A stretch of 12,242 nucleotides of DNA. It comes from CAJQND01 sp051010055. Lineage in GTDB: Bacteria; Pseudomonadota; Alphaproteobacteria; Rhizobiales; CAJQND01. Positions within the stretch are counted from its first letter, which is position 1. Each line of letters starts with the position of its first letter. Under the pieces are notes generated by a model. That model was not told the DNA's origin and did no database searches. It was given only the letters and a program-made list of their open reading frames with translations. Positions 1 to 7,006 of the stretch are shown piece by piece. The stretch is from NCBI GenBank assembly GCA_051010055.1, contig JBPCVY010000269.1, positions 1-12,242 on the forward strand. The letters run 5' to 3'. Made by a program: the position numbers and the translations under genes.

Positions 1-81
1 ACAAAGTCCCATACGCATCGAACACGCAAGCTTTAACCCCGGAAAATTTCACACCCATAGGTCCACCCCAGATTTTTTAAG

Positions 82-109
82 TTCACAGCTCTCACCTGCT
101 GGCTATACT
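82..109 (+). promoter_or_regulatory. Candidate sigma-70 promoter of the nitrile hydratase operon
   Basis: A TTCACA hexamer at 82-87 (one mismatch to TTGACA) is followed by a 16-base spacer and TATACT at 104-109 (one mismatch to TATAAT). Transcription would start near 116, only about 13 bases before the first ATG of the alpha subunit, so the message would have a very short leader. No clear Shine-Dalgarno sequence precedes any of the three candidate ATGs (129, 138, 147). Bases 1-81 hold no gene that I can support. Confidence 0.42.
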
Positions 110-128
110 TTGTTTCATCCTTTCACAA

Positions 129-793
<665 letters not shown>

Positions 794-797
<4 letters not shown>

Positions 798-1456
798 ACG
801 GGCCGCAAGACATGGGCGGCCTGCAAGGCTATGGGCCGGTAATGCCTGAGGAAAACGAGCCGGTTTTTCACGGAGAATGGGAAGAGAAGGTTCTGGCCCT
901 CACATTGGCGGCGGGGTTTCTAGGCCAGTGGAACATCGACATGGGCCGGCATACGCGCGAAAGCCTGCCGCCGGCACAATATATTTCATCGAGCTATTAT
1001 CAAATCTGGCTGGCCGGGCTTGAGAATTTGCTTCAGGAAAAAGAGCTCATCTCAGGCGAAGAACTTGCTGCCGGAAAGGCGTCCTCACCCCGCGCTGAGG
1101 TAAAATCAGCACCGGGCCCAGATGCGGTACCGGGCATCTTGATGAGCGGCGGGCCCTCAGAGCGCGAACCGGCGGCCCCTACCCTTTTTGGAGTGGGCGA
1201 TAAGGTGCGCACCAGGAATATCCACCCCACTGGCCATACCCGGCTGCCCCGTTACGTGCGCGGGTCTGTGGGGGAAATCATCTATGTCAATGGTGCCCAT
1301 GTGTTCCCGGATTCAAATGCTCATGGATTGGGAGAAGACCCGCACTGGCTCTACACTGTGCGCTTTTCCGCCCGGCAATTGTGGGGAGAAGAGGCAAATC
1401 CTGATGATTTCGTGAATGTCGATTGCTGGGAGCCCTATCTTGAAAAACCGCGATGA
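794..1456 (+). CDS. nthB: Nitrile hydratase beta subunit
   Basis: This is the partner subunit of nitrile hydratase, which closes over the alpha metal site. The N-terminal helical domain is recognisable from MNGPQDMGG at the start, then VFHGEWEEKVLALTLA, GQWNIDMGRHTRES and YYQIWLAGLENLL (roughly residues 25-85). A variable Pro/Ala-rich linker follows (about residues 95-130). The C-terminal SH3-like barrel begins at FGVGDKVRTRNIHPTGHTRLPRY and ends at DCWEPYLEKP, all characteristic of the family. The length, 220 residues, is normal. The start ATG at 794 lies in the alpha stop (ATGA overlap), so the two subunits are probably made by translational coupling in equal amounts. The 3' end is overlapped by the accessory gene. 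Confidence 0.96.
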
Positions 1457-1805
1457 CGTGCTCTCTGCCGTCCCATCGCTGCCGCGCGATAAGGACGGCC
1501 CGGTTTTTCGCGAGCCGTGGGAGGCGCAAGCCTTTGCCATGACTGTGGCGCTCCATGAGGCAGGTCATTTTACCTGGCCAGAATGGGCAGAAGCACTTGG
1601 GGCCGAGCTTGCAGATGCAGGCGCAGAGCAAGCAGGTGAGGATTATTATCTGTGCTGGTTGTCTGCATTGGAAAAGGTGCTGGCGGCAAAAAACATCACC
1701 CCTCAAGGCGAGCTCTTGGAGCGAAAGGCCGCCTGGCACCGCGCTGCAAAAGCAACCCCTCACGGCGAGCCCATCGAGTTGGGCCGTGAACTGACTGATT
1801 CGTGA
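1416..1805 (+). CDS. Nitrile hydratase accessory protein (activator/chaperone, P14K/NhlE-like)
   Basis: This is a small protein related to the N-terminal domain of the nitrile hydratase beta subunit. The diagnostic stretch is LPRDKDGPVFREPWEAQAFAM followed by VALHEAGHFTWPEWAEALGAEL and YYLCWLSALEKVL. In cobalt nitrile hydratases such proteins bind the apo alpha subunit and deliver it, with cobalt loaded, to the beta subunit (self-subunit swapping); that mechanism is established for homologues and inferred here. The ATG at 1416 gives 129 residues and overlaps the beta gene by 41 bases in another frame. TTG at 1440 or GTG at 1458, the latter just after the beta stop, are alternatives that would give lengths closer to homologues (about 115-121 residues). 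No start has a strong ribosome site. The identity is secure and the start is not. Confidence 0.88.
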   Translation: MSIAGSPILKNRDDVLSAVPSLPRDKDGPVFREPWEAQAFAMTVALHEAGHFTWPEWAEALGAELADAGAEQAGEDYYLCWLSALEKVLAAKNITPQGELLERKAAWHRAAKATPHGEPIELGRELTDS

Positions 1806-1846
1806 ATTGACCGTGTGGTGAAAATTGCCCCATTCGCTTTTGCAGC

Positions 1847-2671
1847 ATGAAAATACATCATATGGGACATATCACGCACCCGCTGCTCATCTGCGGTGGT
1901 GCGTATGGCAACCTTGAAGCGCTGATGGCGCTTGATGGGTTTGCTCAAAGCCACGGAATTCCTGCCCACCGCATCATTCATACAGGCGATGCCATTGCCT
2001 ATTGTGCAGATGCCCGCGCAGCCGGTGAGCATTTGGCAAGAAAAGGCTATCAGGCGATATTTGGCAATGTCGAAGAGCAACTGGCCGAAGAGGCGATTGA
2101 CTGCGCCTGCGGCTTCGAAGAAGGCTCGACGTGCGATGTGTTGGCGAGGTCCTGGTATGCCCACGCCCAAAACCGGATGACGCCGGAATTGGTTCGCTGG
2201 ATGGGGGAATTACCTGCCCAGCTGACATTCACCATGTCTGGAAAATCGGTGCGGGTTGTTCATGGCGCGCCCAGCCAAACCAACCGGTTCATGTGGGAAA
2301 GTCTTCCAGAAGACGCGTTCATTGCCGAATTCGGGCGCTCCGGAACGGATATTGTGATTGCCGGGCATACGGGCATTCCCTTTACCCGGAGATTTACCGA
2401 TGGGTGCATCTGGCATAATTCCGGCGCGCTGGGCATGCCGGCGAACGATGGCACGCCGCGGGTTTGGATATCGCTCATGACACCGGGCGGGAAGGGGCCG
2501 GAATTTACGCACCATCCGCTCGAGTATGACTATGAAACAGCCGCCCGGAAAATGCGGGCACACGGCCTTCCGGAAGGTTATGCCATGGCGCTGGAGAGCG
2601 GCCTTTGGCCTTCCTTGGACATACTGCCTGCGCAAGAGCGTCGGACAACTGGCATCCGGCGCGCAGCGTAG
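1847..2671 (+). CDS. Calcineurin-like metallophosphoesterase-fold protein with a degenerate first metal motif
   Basis: The 274-residue protein follows the order of motifs of the Metallophos_2/YfcE-type fold. It has GNLEAL at 21-26, GD at 47-48 (in HTGDAIAYCAD), GN at 73-74, VVHG at 137-140 and AGHT at 172-175. The metal ligands of a normal enzyme are partly missing. The expected D-x-H before GNLEAL reads G-A-Y (residues 18-20), the expected GNH(D/E) reads GNVE (73-76), and the last GHTH reads GHTG (173-176). A Cys cluster (86, 88, 96) lies in DCACGFEEGSTCD. From memory, a branch of this family with GG-x-Y in place of the first motif and the same Cys-containing segment exists, so this may be a subfamily trait, not decay. 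It lies 41 bases after the accessory gene on the same strand and ends 9 bases from the converging DUF302 gene. Whether it is a phosphatase is uncertain, and a link to nitrile hydratase maturation is inference. Confidence 0.82.
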   Translation: MKIHHMGHITHPLLICGGAYGNLEALMALDGFAQSHGIPAHRIIHTGDAIAYCADARAAGEHLARKGYQAIFGNVEEQLAEEAIDCACGFEEGSTCDVLARSWYAHAQNRMTPELVRWMGELPAQLTFTMSGKSVRVVHGAPSQTNRFMWESLPEDAFIAEFGRSGTDIVIAGHTGIPFTRRFTDGCIWHNSGALGMPANDGTPRVWISLMTPGGKGPEFTHHPLEYDYETAARKMRAHGLPEGYAMALESGLWPSLDILPAQERRTTGIRRAA

Positions 2672-2680
2672 CGCCTGCCG

Positions 2681-3133
2681 CTATTGCATTTCAGCTGCGT
2701 CCTTGACGATGCCGTCTAGCAGAGCATTCACCGCTTTGAGGCCCTCTGAAGTGCCGGGCAATTCCCGATAGCCCACATTCACTTCGCCCGGGGCATCCGG
2801 CGTCTCATAGACAAAAATGCCATAGGGGCAGTAGGCGATATTGGCAGCGTTTTCTTCCATTGCCTTACGAGAGACAACTGCTGAGCAAAATTGCAGCACT
2901 TTTGCAGCTTTGTAGATTTTCTTGCTGGCGCGCACATCGTTCGAAGTACGGTCCAACATGGCGCCAATGTGTGCTGTGTAATCGATAACATAACCACGGT
3001 TGATGATGGCATCGGCCACATCTTGCTGCACCTAGTCGAACTCCGCTTTCACTTTGTAAGATTTAACGCTGTCGGCCTGAACCTGCGTTGTGGCCAGCGC
3101 AACTGCCGCGATTGCCAGAAAACCCTTTCTCAT
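2681..3133 (-). pseudogene. Secreted DUF302-family protein interrupted by an in-frame TAG
   Basis: Read on the minus strand from ATG 3133, the frame gives a signal peptide (MRKGFLAIAAVALATTQVQA, residues 1-20), a short stretch ending SYKVKAEFD, and then TAG at 3034-3032 (codon 34). The same frame continues straight on with VQQDVADAIINRGYVIDYTAHIGAM, then QFCSAVVSRKAMEE, IAYCPYGIFVYE and VNVGYRELPG to a stop at 2683-2681. Together these make a complete DUF302-type protein of about 150 codons, with no frameshift needed. A GAGG/AAGG stretch precedes the ATG by several bases, so the start is good. A single nonsense substitution, a sequencing error, or amber readthrough would each fit. The downstream part could also restart at the GTG right after the TAG, but it would lack the export signal. 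DUF302 function is not settled. The family identification is by pattern recognition. Confidence 0.8.
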
Positions 3134-3175
3134 GGGCCTTGCCTCAGCCTGATTGCTACAACAAATTCTAATTAT

Positions 3176-3181
3176 TGAATA
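3176..3181 (-). promoter_or_regulatory. Candidate -10 element for the DUF302 gene
   Basis: The minus strand reads TATTCA here, placing a transcription start near 3169-3171 and leaving a leader of about 37 bases before ATG 3133. The centre of the FNR/FixK-type palindrome at 3206-3219 is then about 42 bases upstream of the start, the spacing expected of a class II FNR/CRP-family activated promoter. No -35 hexamer is needed in that arrangement. Confidence 0.4.
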
Positions 3182-3205
3182 TGTTGGCAAATGACGCAAA
3201 CCGCC

Positions 3206-3219
3206 TTGATTAAAATCAA
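3206..3219 (-). promoter_or_regulatory. FNR/FixK-type box, perfect consensus
   Basis: The bases read TTGAT-TAAA-ATCAA, an exact match to the FNR/FixK/Anr consensus TTGAT-N4-ATCAA. The box overlaps the stop codon of the antiporter gene (3216-3218) and lies about 79 bases upstream of the DUF302 start. Its centre fits the -41.5 position relative to the candidate start site near 3170. As established for these regulators, this would give activation under low oxygen. A chance match to all ten fixed bases is unlikely in 12 kb. The alternative reading as a factor-independent terminator of the antiporter gene is weaker, because no T run follows on the minus strand. Confidence 0.65.
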
Positions 3220-4535
3220 TCAGAGGATGCCTTCTGTTCTGACTGCTCATCGCGCCCTTCCTGGGAGATTGAAGCACGCAGGGAGAGATACTCCACCAGA
3301 TTTTTAATGGTGAGGCCTTGAACAATGATCGAGAACACAACCACCGCATATGTTGCTGCCAGAATGGGCGGCTTGAACACGGTATTAGGCAAAGAAAGAG
3401 CGAGTGCAACGGAAATGCCGCCTCTCAACCCACCCCATGTGAGCATCAAAATGGCACCTTCGGTGAATTTTTCACGGATGGACAAGAGCGATATGGGAAT
3501 AGCAACGGCAATGAACCGGGCCGCAAGCACGATGGGGATCGCAAGGAGTGCAATCCAGGCATATTCAAACGCGCTGCCGATAATCAAAACCTCAAGGCCG
3601 ATGAGCAGGAACAGTACTGAATTCAAAAGCTCATCCGATAACTCCCAGAATTGGAAAACATGCTCGCGGGTGTTTTCGCTCATGGCAAAGCGCGCACCGT
3701 GATTGCCTATGAACAAGCCGGCGACAACAACTGCAATGGGTCCCGACATATGTAAATGCAGAGCGAGGGCATAGGTGCCGCACACCAGCGCCAATGTGAT
3801 CAGAACTTCAAGATTGTGCTCATCAATACGGCGCATTGCGGCATAGGCAATATAGCCCGCAGCAATGCCGAGAATGCCTCCGCCAACCGCCTCAAGCGCG
3901 AAGAGCTTCACCACATCCATGGCCCCTACCGTCTCGCCGCCATGGGAGCCGCTGCCAACAGCAATTGTCAGCACGATGGAGAATACGACAACGCCCACAC
4001 CATCGTTGAAAAGGGATTCACCTGCAATCTTGGCTTCCAAAAGCTTCGGCACCCGCACGGTTTTGAGGATACCAAGCACCGCTACCGGATCCGTCGGGCT
4101 GATGAGGGCACCAAACACCAGCGCCCAGATAAACGGCATGGGCACGCCGGCCATGTTGAACACCCACCACATTGCTGTACCGATCAGGAACGTAGAAGTC
4201 AGGACACCCAAAGTCGCCATGCTGCCGATGGCCCACTTGCGCGCCGCAAGTTCTTCAAGGTCGACGTGCACGGCGCCTGCGAAAAGCAGCACTGAAAGCA
4301 TACCGTTCATCAACGTGTCGTAGAAATCGATCGATCCAAGCGCTTCGGTAACCGTTTCGCTTACGCTGGTTGCCGGCGCGATAAGTTCCAAAAGCACAAT
4401 GGCGCCAGAGGCCGCCAGTGCGATCACAACAAGGCCGATGGTGTGTGGAAGCCGCAAGTAGCGGTGGTTGAGGTAACCAAAGATCGCTGAGAGGGTCAGC
4501 AAAATCGAGATAATATCAAAGATGGAAAGTTTCAT
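3216..4535 (-). CDS. Na+/H+ antiporter, CPA1 family (NhaP-like)
   Basis: This is an inner-membrane cation/proton antiporter of 439 residues with about twelve hydrophobic segments. The CPA1 signatures are present: LISPTDPVAVLG, with Asp149, and ESLFNDGVGVVVF, with Asn177-Asp178 forming the ion-binding pair. The run LTWGGLRGGISVALALSLP, typical of the family's late helices, is also seen. The N-terminus is NHRYLRLP at 23-30, and the C-terminal tail is short, charged and Ser/Gln-rich, without a regulatory domain. I chose ATG 4535 because homologues begin just before the first membrane helix; an in-frame TTG at 4604 would add 23 unlikely residues. No strong ribosome site is visible. It likely exports Na+ (or K+) in exchange for protons for pH and salt homeostasis; the actual cation cannot be told from the sequence. 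Confidence 0.93.
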   Translation of the reverse strand: MKLSIFDIISILLTLSAIFGYLNHRYLRLPHTIGLVVIALAASGAIVLLELIAPATSVSETVTEALGSIDFYDTLMNGMLSVLLFAGAVHVDLEELAARKWAIGSMATLGVLTSTFLIGTAMWWVFNMAGVPMPFIWALVFGALISPTDPVAVLGILKTVRVPKLLEAKIAGESLFNDGVGVVVFSIVLTIAVGSGSHGGETVGAMDVVKLFALEAVGGGILGIAAGYIAYAAMRRIDEHNLEVLITLALVCGTYALALHLHMSGPIAVVVAGLFIGNHGARFAMSENTREHVFQFWELSDELLNSVLFLLIGLEVLIIGSAFEYAWIALLAIPIVLAARFIAVAIPISLLSIREKFTEGAILMLTWGGLRGGISVALALSLPNTVFKPPILAATYAVVVFSIIVQGLTIKNLVEYLSLRASISQEGRDEQSEQKASSD

Positions 4536-4659
4536 TGCGCTGGCATAGCAAAGCTTGGCCGGGCCGTCATGTACCAAAAAGCGCGAACCACGAACGGATT
4601 TCAATCAGCCAAATATATCAATCGCATAATTCGAATCGAAAAAATCAATTTTGGCGGTA

Positions 4660-4682
4660 TTTCACGAGATTTTGGCGTGAAA
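4660..4682. promoter_or_regulatory. Inverted repeat upstream of the antiporter gene
   Basis: TTTCACG (4660-4666) and CGTGAAA (4676-4682) form a perfect 7-base inverted repeat around a 9-base centre. It lies about 125-147 bases upstream of the antiporter start. The geometry suits a dimeric repressor or activator operator. No regulator is identified. Confidence 0.4.
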
Positions 4683-4738
4683 AAAGAAGCACATTTTCTC
4701 CGACTCGCATAGTTTCGCGCGCTGAATGGACGACAGCT

Positions 4739-4822
4739 CTGGCGCAGTTAGTTTGGTGCTCACTGCCGCCAGAATGTCCTGACCCGCCGCGGAAACCAGT
4801 TTCTTTCCCGCAGGAAGGGTTT
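4739..4822. other. Two adjacent hairpins, possible structured RNA
   Basis: The first hairpin pairs CTGGCGCAGT (4739-4748) with ACTGCCGCCAG (4762-4772), with one bulged base and a 13-base loop. The second pairs CTTTCC (4803-4808) with GGAAGG (4813-4818) around CGCA, with one G-T pair, and is extended by AAAC/GTTT. They sit next to the larger hairpin at 4831-4881. The region matches no RNA family that I can recognise by eye: the SRP, RNase P and tmRNA hallmarks are absent. Strand is undecided. Confidence 0.35.
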
Positions 4823-4826
4823 GGAC

Positions 4827-4881
4827 AAAACAGCAGCCCCAGGCCGTTTTTGGTAGGGGCAGGACGGTCTGTGGGCTGCTG
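4827..4881 (-). terminator. Likely factor-independent terminator of the aldo/keto reductase gene
   Basis: CAGCAGCCC (4831-4839) pairs perfectly with GGGCTGCTG (4873-4881). An inner stem pairs GGCCGT (4842-4847) with ACGGTC (4864-4869) through one G-T pair. On the minus strand the stem is followed at once by TTTT (4830-4827), and it begins about 30 bases after the reductase stop. The short T run and large loop make it less than ideal. On the plus strand no T run follows. Confidence 0.55.
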
Positions 4882-4912
4882 ATCTGTTTACCGGAAAACT
4901 TAACCTATCTCA

Positions 4913-5905
4913 TCAGCAGTACCGCTCTGCGCCCGGCCACTGAGCTTCAGAGTACCGGTCACCATGAGCAAACCCGCATGGCAGAATTTTTTCGATGCGA
5001 GCCAGATCCGATGCCGAGAGTTCAACATCTGAAGCTGATCCATCTTCTTCCAGATGTTCAGGTGTGCGCGTTCCAGGTATTGGAATGAGATGTTCGCCGC
5101 GGTGCAGTACCCAGGAAAGCGCAAGCTGGGAAGGGCTCAGCCCTTTTTCTGCAGCAAACTCTCTGAACGGCGTCAGGGCTGCGACATTTTTCGAAAAATT
5201 CGGTTCAAGAAACCGGGGATTGTTTTTGCGGAAATCTGACGGCTCAAATTTGTCCAGCTCAGGCAGCCGAGCAGCGAACATGCCGCGCCCAAGGGGCGAG
5301 AATGGCACAAAAGCAACTCCAAGATCAGCACAAGCACGCACCATTCCAAGATCGGCCTGGCGCGTCCATAAAGAATACTCGCTTTGCACAGCCGCTACCG
5401 GGTGAACAGCATGGGCCCGGCGCAGTGAAGCCGGCGAAATTTCAGAGAAACCTATGCCGCCAATTTTTCCTTCTTCTTTGAACTTCATAAGAGTATCCAC
5501 GACATCTTCAATCGGGCGGGCCTGTTCGCGCCGATGGATGTAGTAAAGGTCGACATGCTCAACACCCAGACGGCCTAGTGATTTCTCAAGTTCAGCGCGC
5601 AAGTGTTCCGGGCTGTTGTCGAACACTCTTTGATTGGTTTCCGGTTCGCGCCTAATTGAAGCTTTGGTGGCGATGGTAAAACGGCCCGGGTTCTGTTTGA
5701 TAAACGAGCCGATTACCTGTTCAGATACGCCAGCGCCATAGACATTTGCCGTGTCGAGAAAATCGACCCCCATTTCGAGCGCTTTCGAGAGAGTTCTGTG
5801 GCTTTCTTTTTCATCGGTTGGCCCGTATGCGCCGGCAAAGCTCCAGCACCCCAAACCGATTTCACCAACCATTGGCCCATTACTTCCGAGTTGCCTCTTT
5901 TTCAT
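4913..5905 (-). CDS. Aldo/keto reductase
   Basis: This is a 330-residue NADPH-dependent oxidoreductase of the aldo/keto reductase superfamily, a cytoplasmic TIM barrel. The N-terminus MKKRQLGSNGPMVGEIGLGC is typical. The catalytic tetrad is complete: Asp51 in FLDTAN, Tyr56 in VYG, Lys81 in IATKAS and His124 in YYIHRR. Later signatures are IGFSEISP, the AVQSEYSLWTR strand, VPFSPLGRGMF and IPIPGTRTPEHLEED, which contacts the cofactor. ATG 5905 is preceded by GGAG six bases upstream, so it is preferred over the 38-residue upstream extension of the open frame. It resembles the YajO/IolS-like branch that reduces assorted aldehydes and ketones; the natural substrate cannot be told. It is divergent from the L,D-transpeptidase gene, with 164 bases between them, and a terminator candidate follows at 4881-4827. 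Confidence 0.94.
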   Translation of the reverse strand: MKKRQLGSNGPMVGEIGLGCWSFAGAYGPTDEKESHRTLSKALEMGVDFLDTANVYGAGVSEQVIGSFIKQNPGRFTIATKASIRREPETNQRVFDNSPEHLRAELEKSLGRLGVEHVDLYYIHRREQARPIEDVVDTLMKFKEEGKIGGIGFSEISPASLRRAHAVHPVAAVQSEYSLWTRQADLGMVRACADLGVAFVPFSPLGRGMFAARLPELDKFEPSDFRKNNPRFLEPNFSKNVAALTPFREFAAEKGLSPSQLALSWVLHRGEHLIPIPGTRTPEHLEEDGSASDVELSASDLARIEKILPCGFAHGDRYSEAQWPGAERYC

Positions 5906-6069
5906 AATTTCTCCGAATTTTCCCTGGAAACTGCATTCGTGTGGTGAAGCACCAGATTGGCGCATATCCATCATAGCGGTGATGGCGTGCGCATCAAAGG
6001 CAGCTCTCGCCGCTCGCAATTTTTTGAGGAACGAATTGTCTCACGATTTGCTAGGATCAGGGTTCACTA

Positions 6070-6837
6070 ATGCGCATCGGCTTGAAAACATACGGGCAGA
6101 TTTTACTGCTTTTAGCGATGGTTTTGGCTTTCAGCACGCCATCACCACAACCTGTTGAGGCACGCCAGCTCAATAAAATCATCTCTGTGGATTCCCGCCT
6201 GAAGTCGAATGGGTTCAAGCGCGGCATGCCCATGCTCATCCGGATATTCAAGAAGGAGGGAGAGTTAGAAATCTGGCTGAAGCGCAATGGCCGCTACCAC
6301 TTGTTTGACATATACGATATCTGCGCATGGTCAGGAAAACTCGGACCAAAGCTCGCGGAAGGCGACAAGCAGGCGCCGGAAGGTTTTTATGAGTTCTCCA
6401 GCAAGCAGCTGAACCCGCGTTCGCGCTATTTCCGCTCCTTCAACCTCAGTTTTCCAAATGCCTATGACCGCGCCCACGGACGCACCGGTTCCTATCTGAT
6501 GGTGCACGGCGCATGTGAATCCATTGGCTGCTACGCCATGACCGACCCAGGCATCAAGGACATATACGCGCTGGTTGTATCCTCGTTGGGTTCAGGTCAG
6601 AAATCCATTTCCGTACACATCTTTCCCTTCCGCATGACCAAGCAAGCCATGAAAGAGGTGAAAGGCCACAAATGGGAGAGTTTCTGGCACAGCCTCAAAA
6701 AGGGCCATGACTGGTTTGAACGTGAACGGATCGCGCCGGCTGTTGGCGTTTGCAACAAGAAGTATGTAGTCGGCAGGGCAAAACAATTGAAGAATTGCGA
6801 AAGAATTTCACCGCACGCCGAATATCAAGACGATTAA
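6070..6837 (+). CDS. Exported L,D-transpeptidase, YafK type (YkuD domain)
   Basis: This is a 255-residue protein with an N-terminal signal peptide or anchor (hydrophobic residues 10-22, then PVEA-RQ). The catalytic YkuD motif is MVHGACESIGCYAMTD, with His146 and nucleophile Cys154. Supporting stretches are IWLKRNGRYHLFDIYDICAWSGKLGPK, QAPEGFYEF and VHIFPFRMT, all as in the YafK group of murein L,D-transpeptidases. Such enzymes act in the periplasm on peptidoglycan, and YafK-type members can detach or exchange proteins linked to the wall; the exact reaction here is inferred from family. The start ATG 6070 has AGGATCAGGG just upstream. It stands alone, divergent from the reductase and 169 bases before the cyclase. 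An inverted repeat (ACTTCAAA 6839-6846, TTTGAAGT 6878-6885) follows the stop but lacks a T run. Confidence 0.9.
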   Translation: MRIGLKTYGQILLLLAMVLAFSTPSPQPVEARQLNKIISVDSRLKSNGFKRGMPMLIRIFKKEGELEIWLKRNGRYHLFDIYDICAWSGKLGPKLAEGDKQAPEGFYEFSSKQLNPRSRYFRSFNLSFPNAYDRAHGRTGSYLMVHGACESIGCYAMTDPGIKDIYALVVSSLGSGQKSISVHIFPFRMTKQAMKEVKGHKWESFWHSLKKGHDWFERERIAPAVGVCNKKYVVGRAKQLKNCERISPHAEYQDD

Positions 6838-7006
6838 TACTTCAAACAACCCTCCGTAACACCACAAACTCCTATGCTTTGAAGTCAAAATACTTAAGAT
6901 AAACGGGCGCACATCTTCCGGAACGCGGCATTGCGTTGTTCTGAAAAAAGGTTCGCGCGCTCCGGAAGAGCAAACTTCGTGCTTTCAAAGTTTTCACAGG
7001 GCTGGC

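Larger units (their letters stand above)
4536..4912. other. 377-base intergenic region rich in hairpins
   Basis: No convincing gene lies here. An open frame of about 115 codons on the plus strand starts inside the antiporter gene, reads antisense to its 5' end, and looks like no protein I know. The part nearest the antiporter (4605-4682) is AT-rich, with a TATATT on the minus strand at 4617-4612 that could be its -10 element, but no good -35. A symmetric element lies at 4660-4682, two hairpins at 4739-4822, and a large GC-rich hairpin at 4831-4881. Confidence 0.7.

Noticed and set aside
2658..2675. GGCGC/GCGCC hairpin at the convergent gene ends as a bidirectional terminator
   Set aside because: The stem is only 5 bases, overlaps the phosphoesterase stop codon, and no T run follows on either strand.
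3756..4295. Long open frames antisense to the antiporter
   Set aside because: They mirror a well-conserved membrane protein and have His/Asn-rich low-information translations with no domain.
4739..4881. 4.5S (SRP) RNA, RNase P RNA or tmRNA
   Set aside because: GGAAGG and GCAGCC occur nearby, but the SRP core motif is not assembled correctly, and the conserved RNase P and tmRNA hallmarks are missing on both strands.
4535..4882. A 115-codon open frame on the plus strand
   Set aside because: It begins antisense to the antiporter 5' end, has no recognisable domain or ribosome site, and covers hairpins that explain its composition better.
5906..6019. N-terminal extension of the aldo/keto reductase to 6019
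   Set aside because: The ATG at 5905 has a GGAG ribosome site and matches family N-termini; the extra 38 residues do not resemble the fold.
6839..6885. Inverted repeat ACTTCAAA/TTTGAAGT after the L,D-transpeptidase as a terminator
   Set aside because: The stem is AT-rich with a 31-base loop and no following T run, so evidence is too weak for a separate call.
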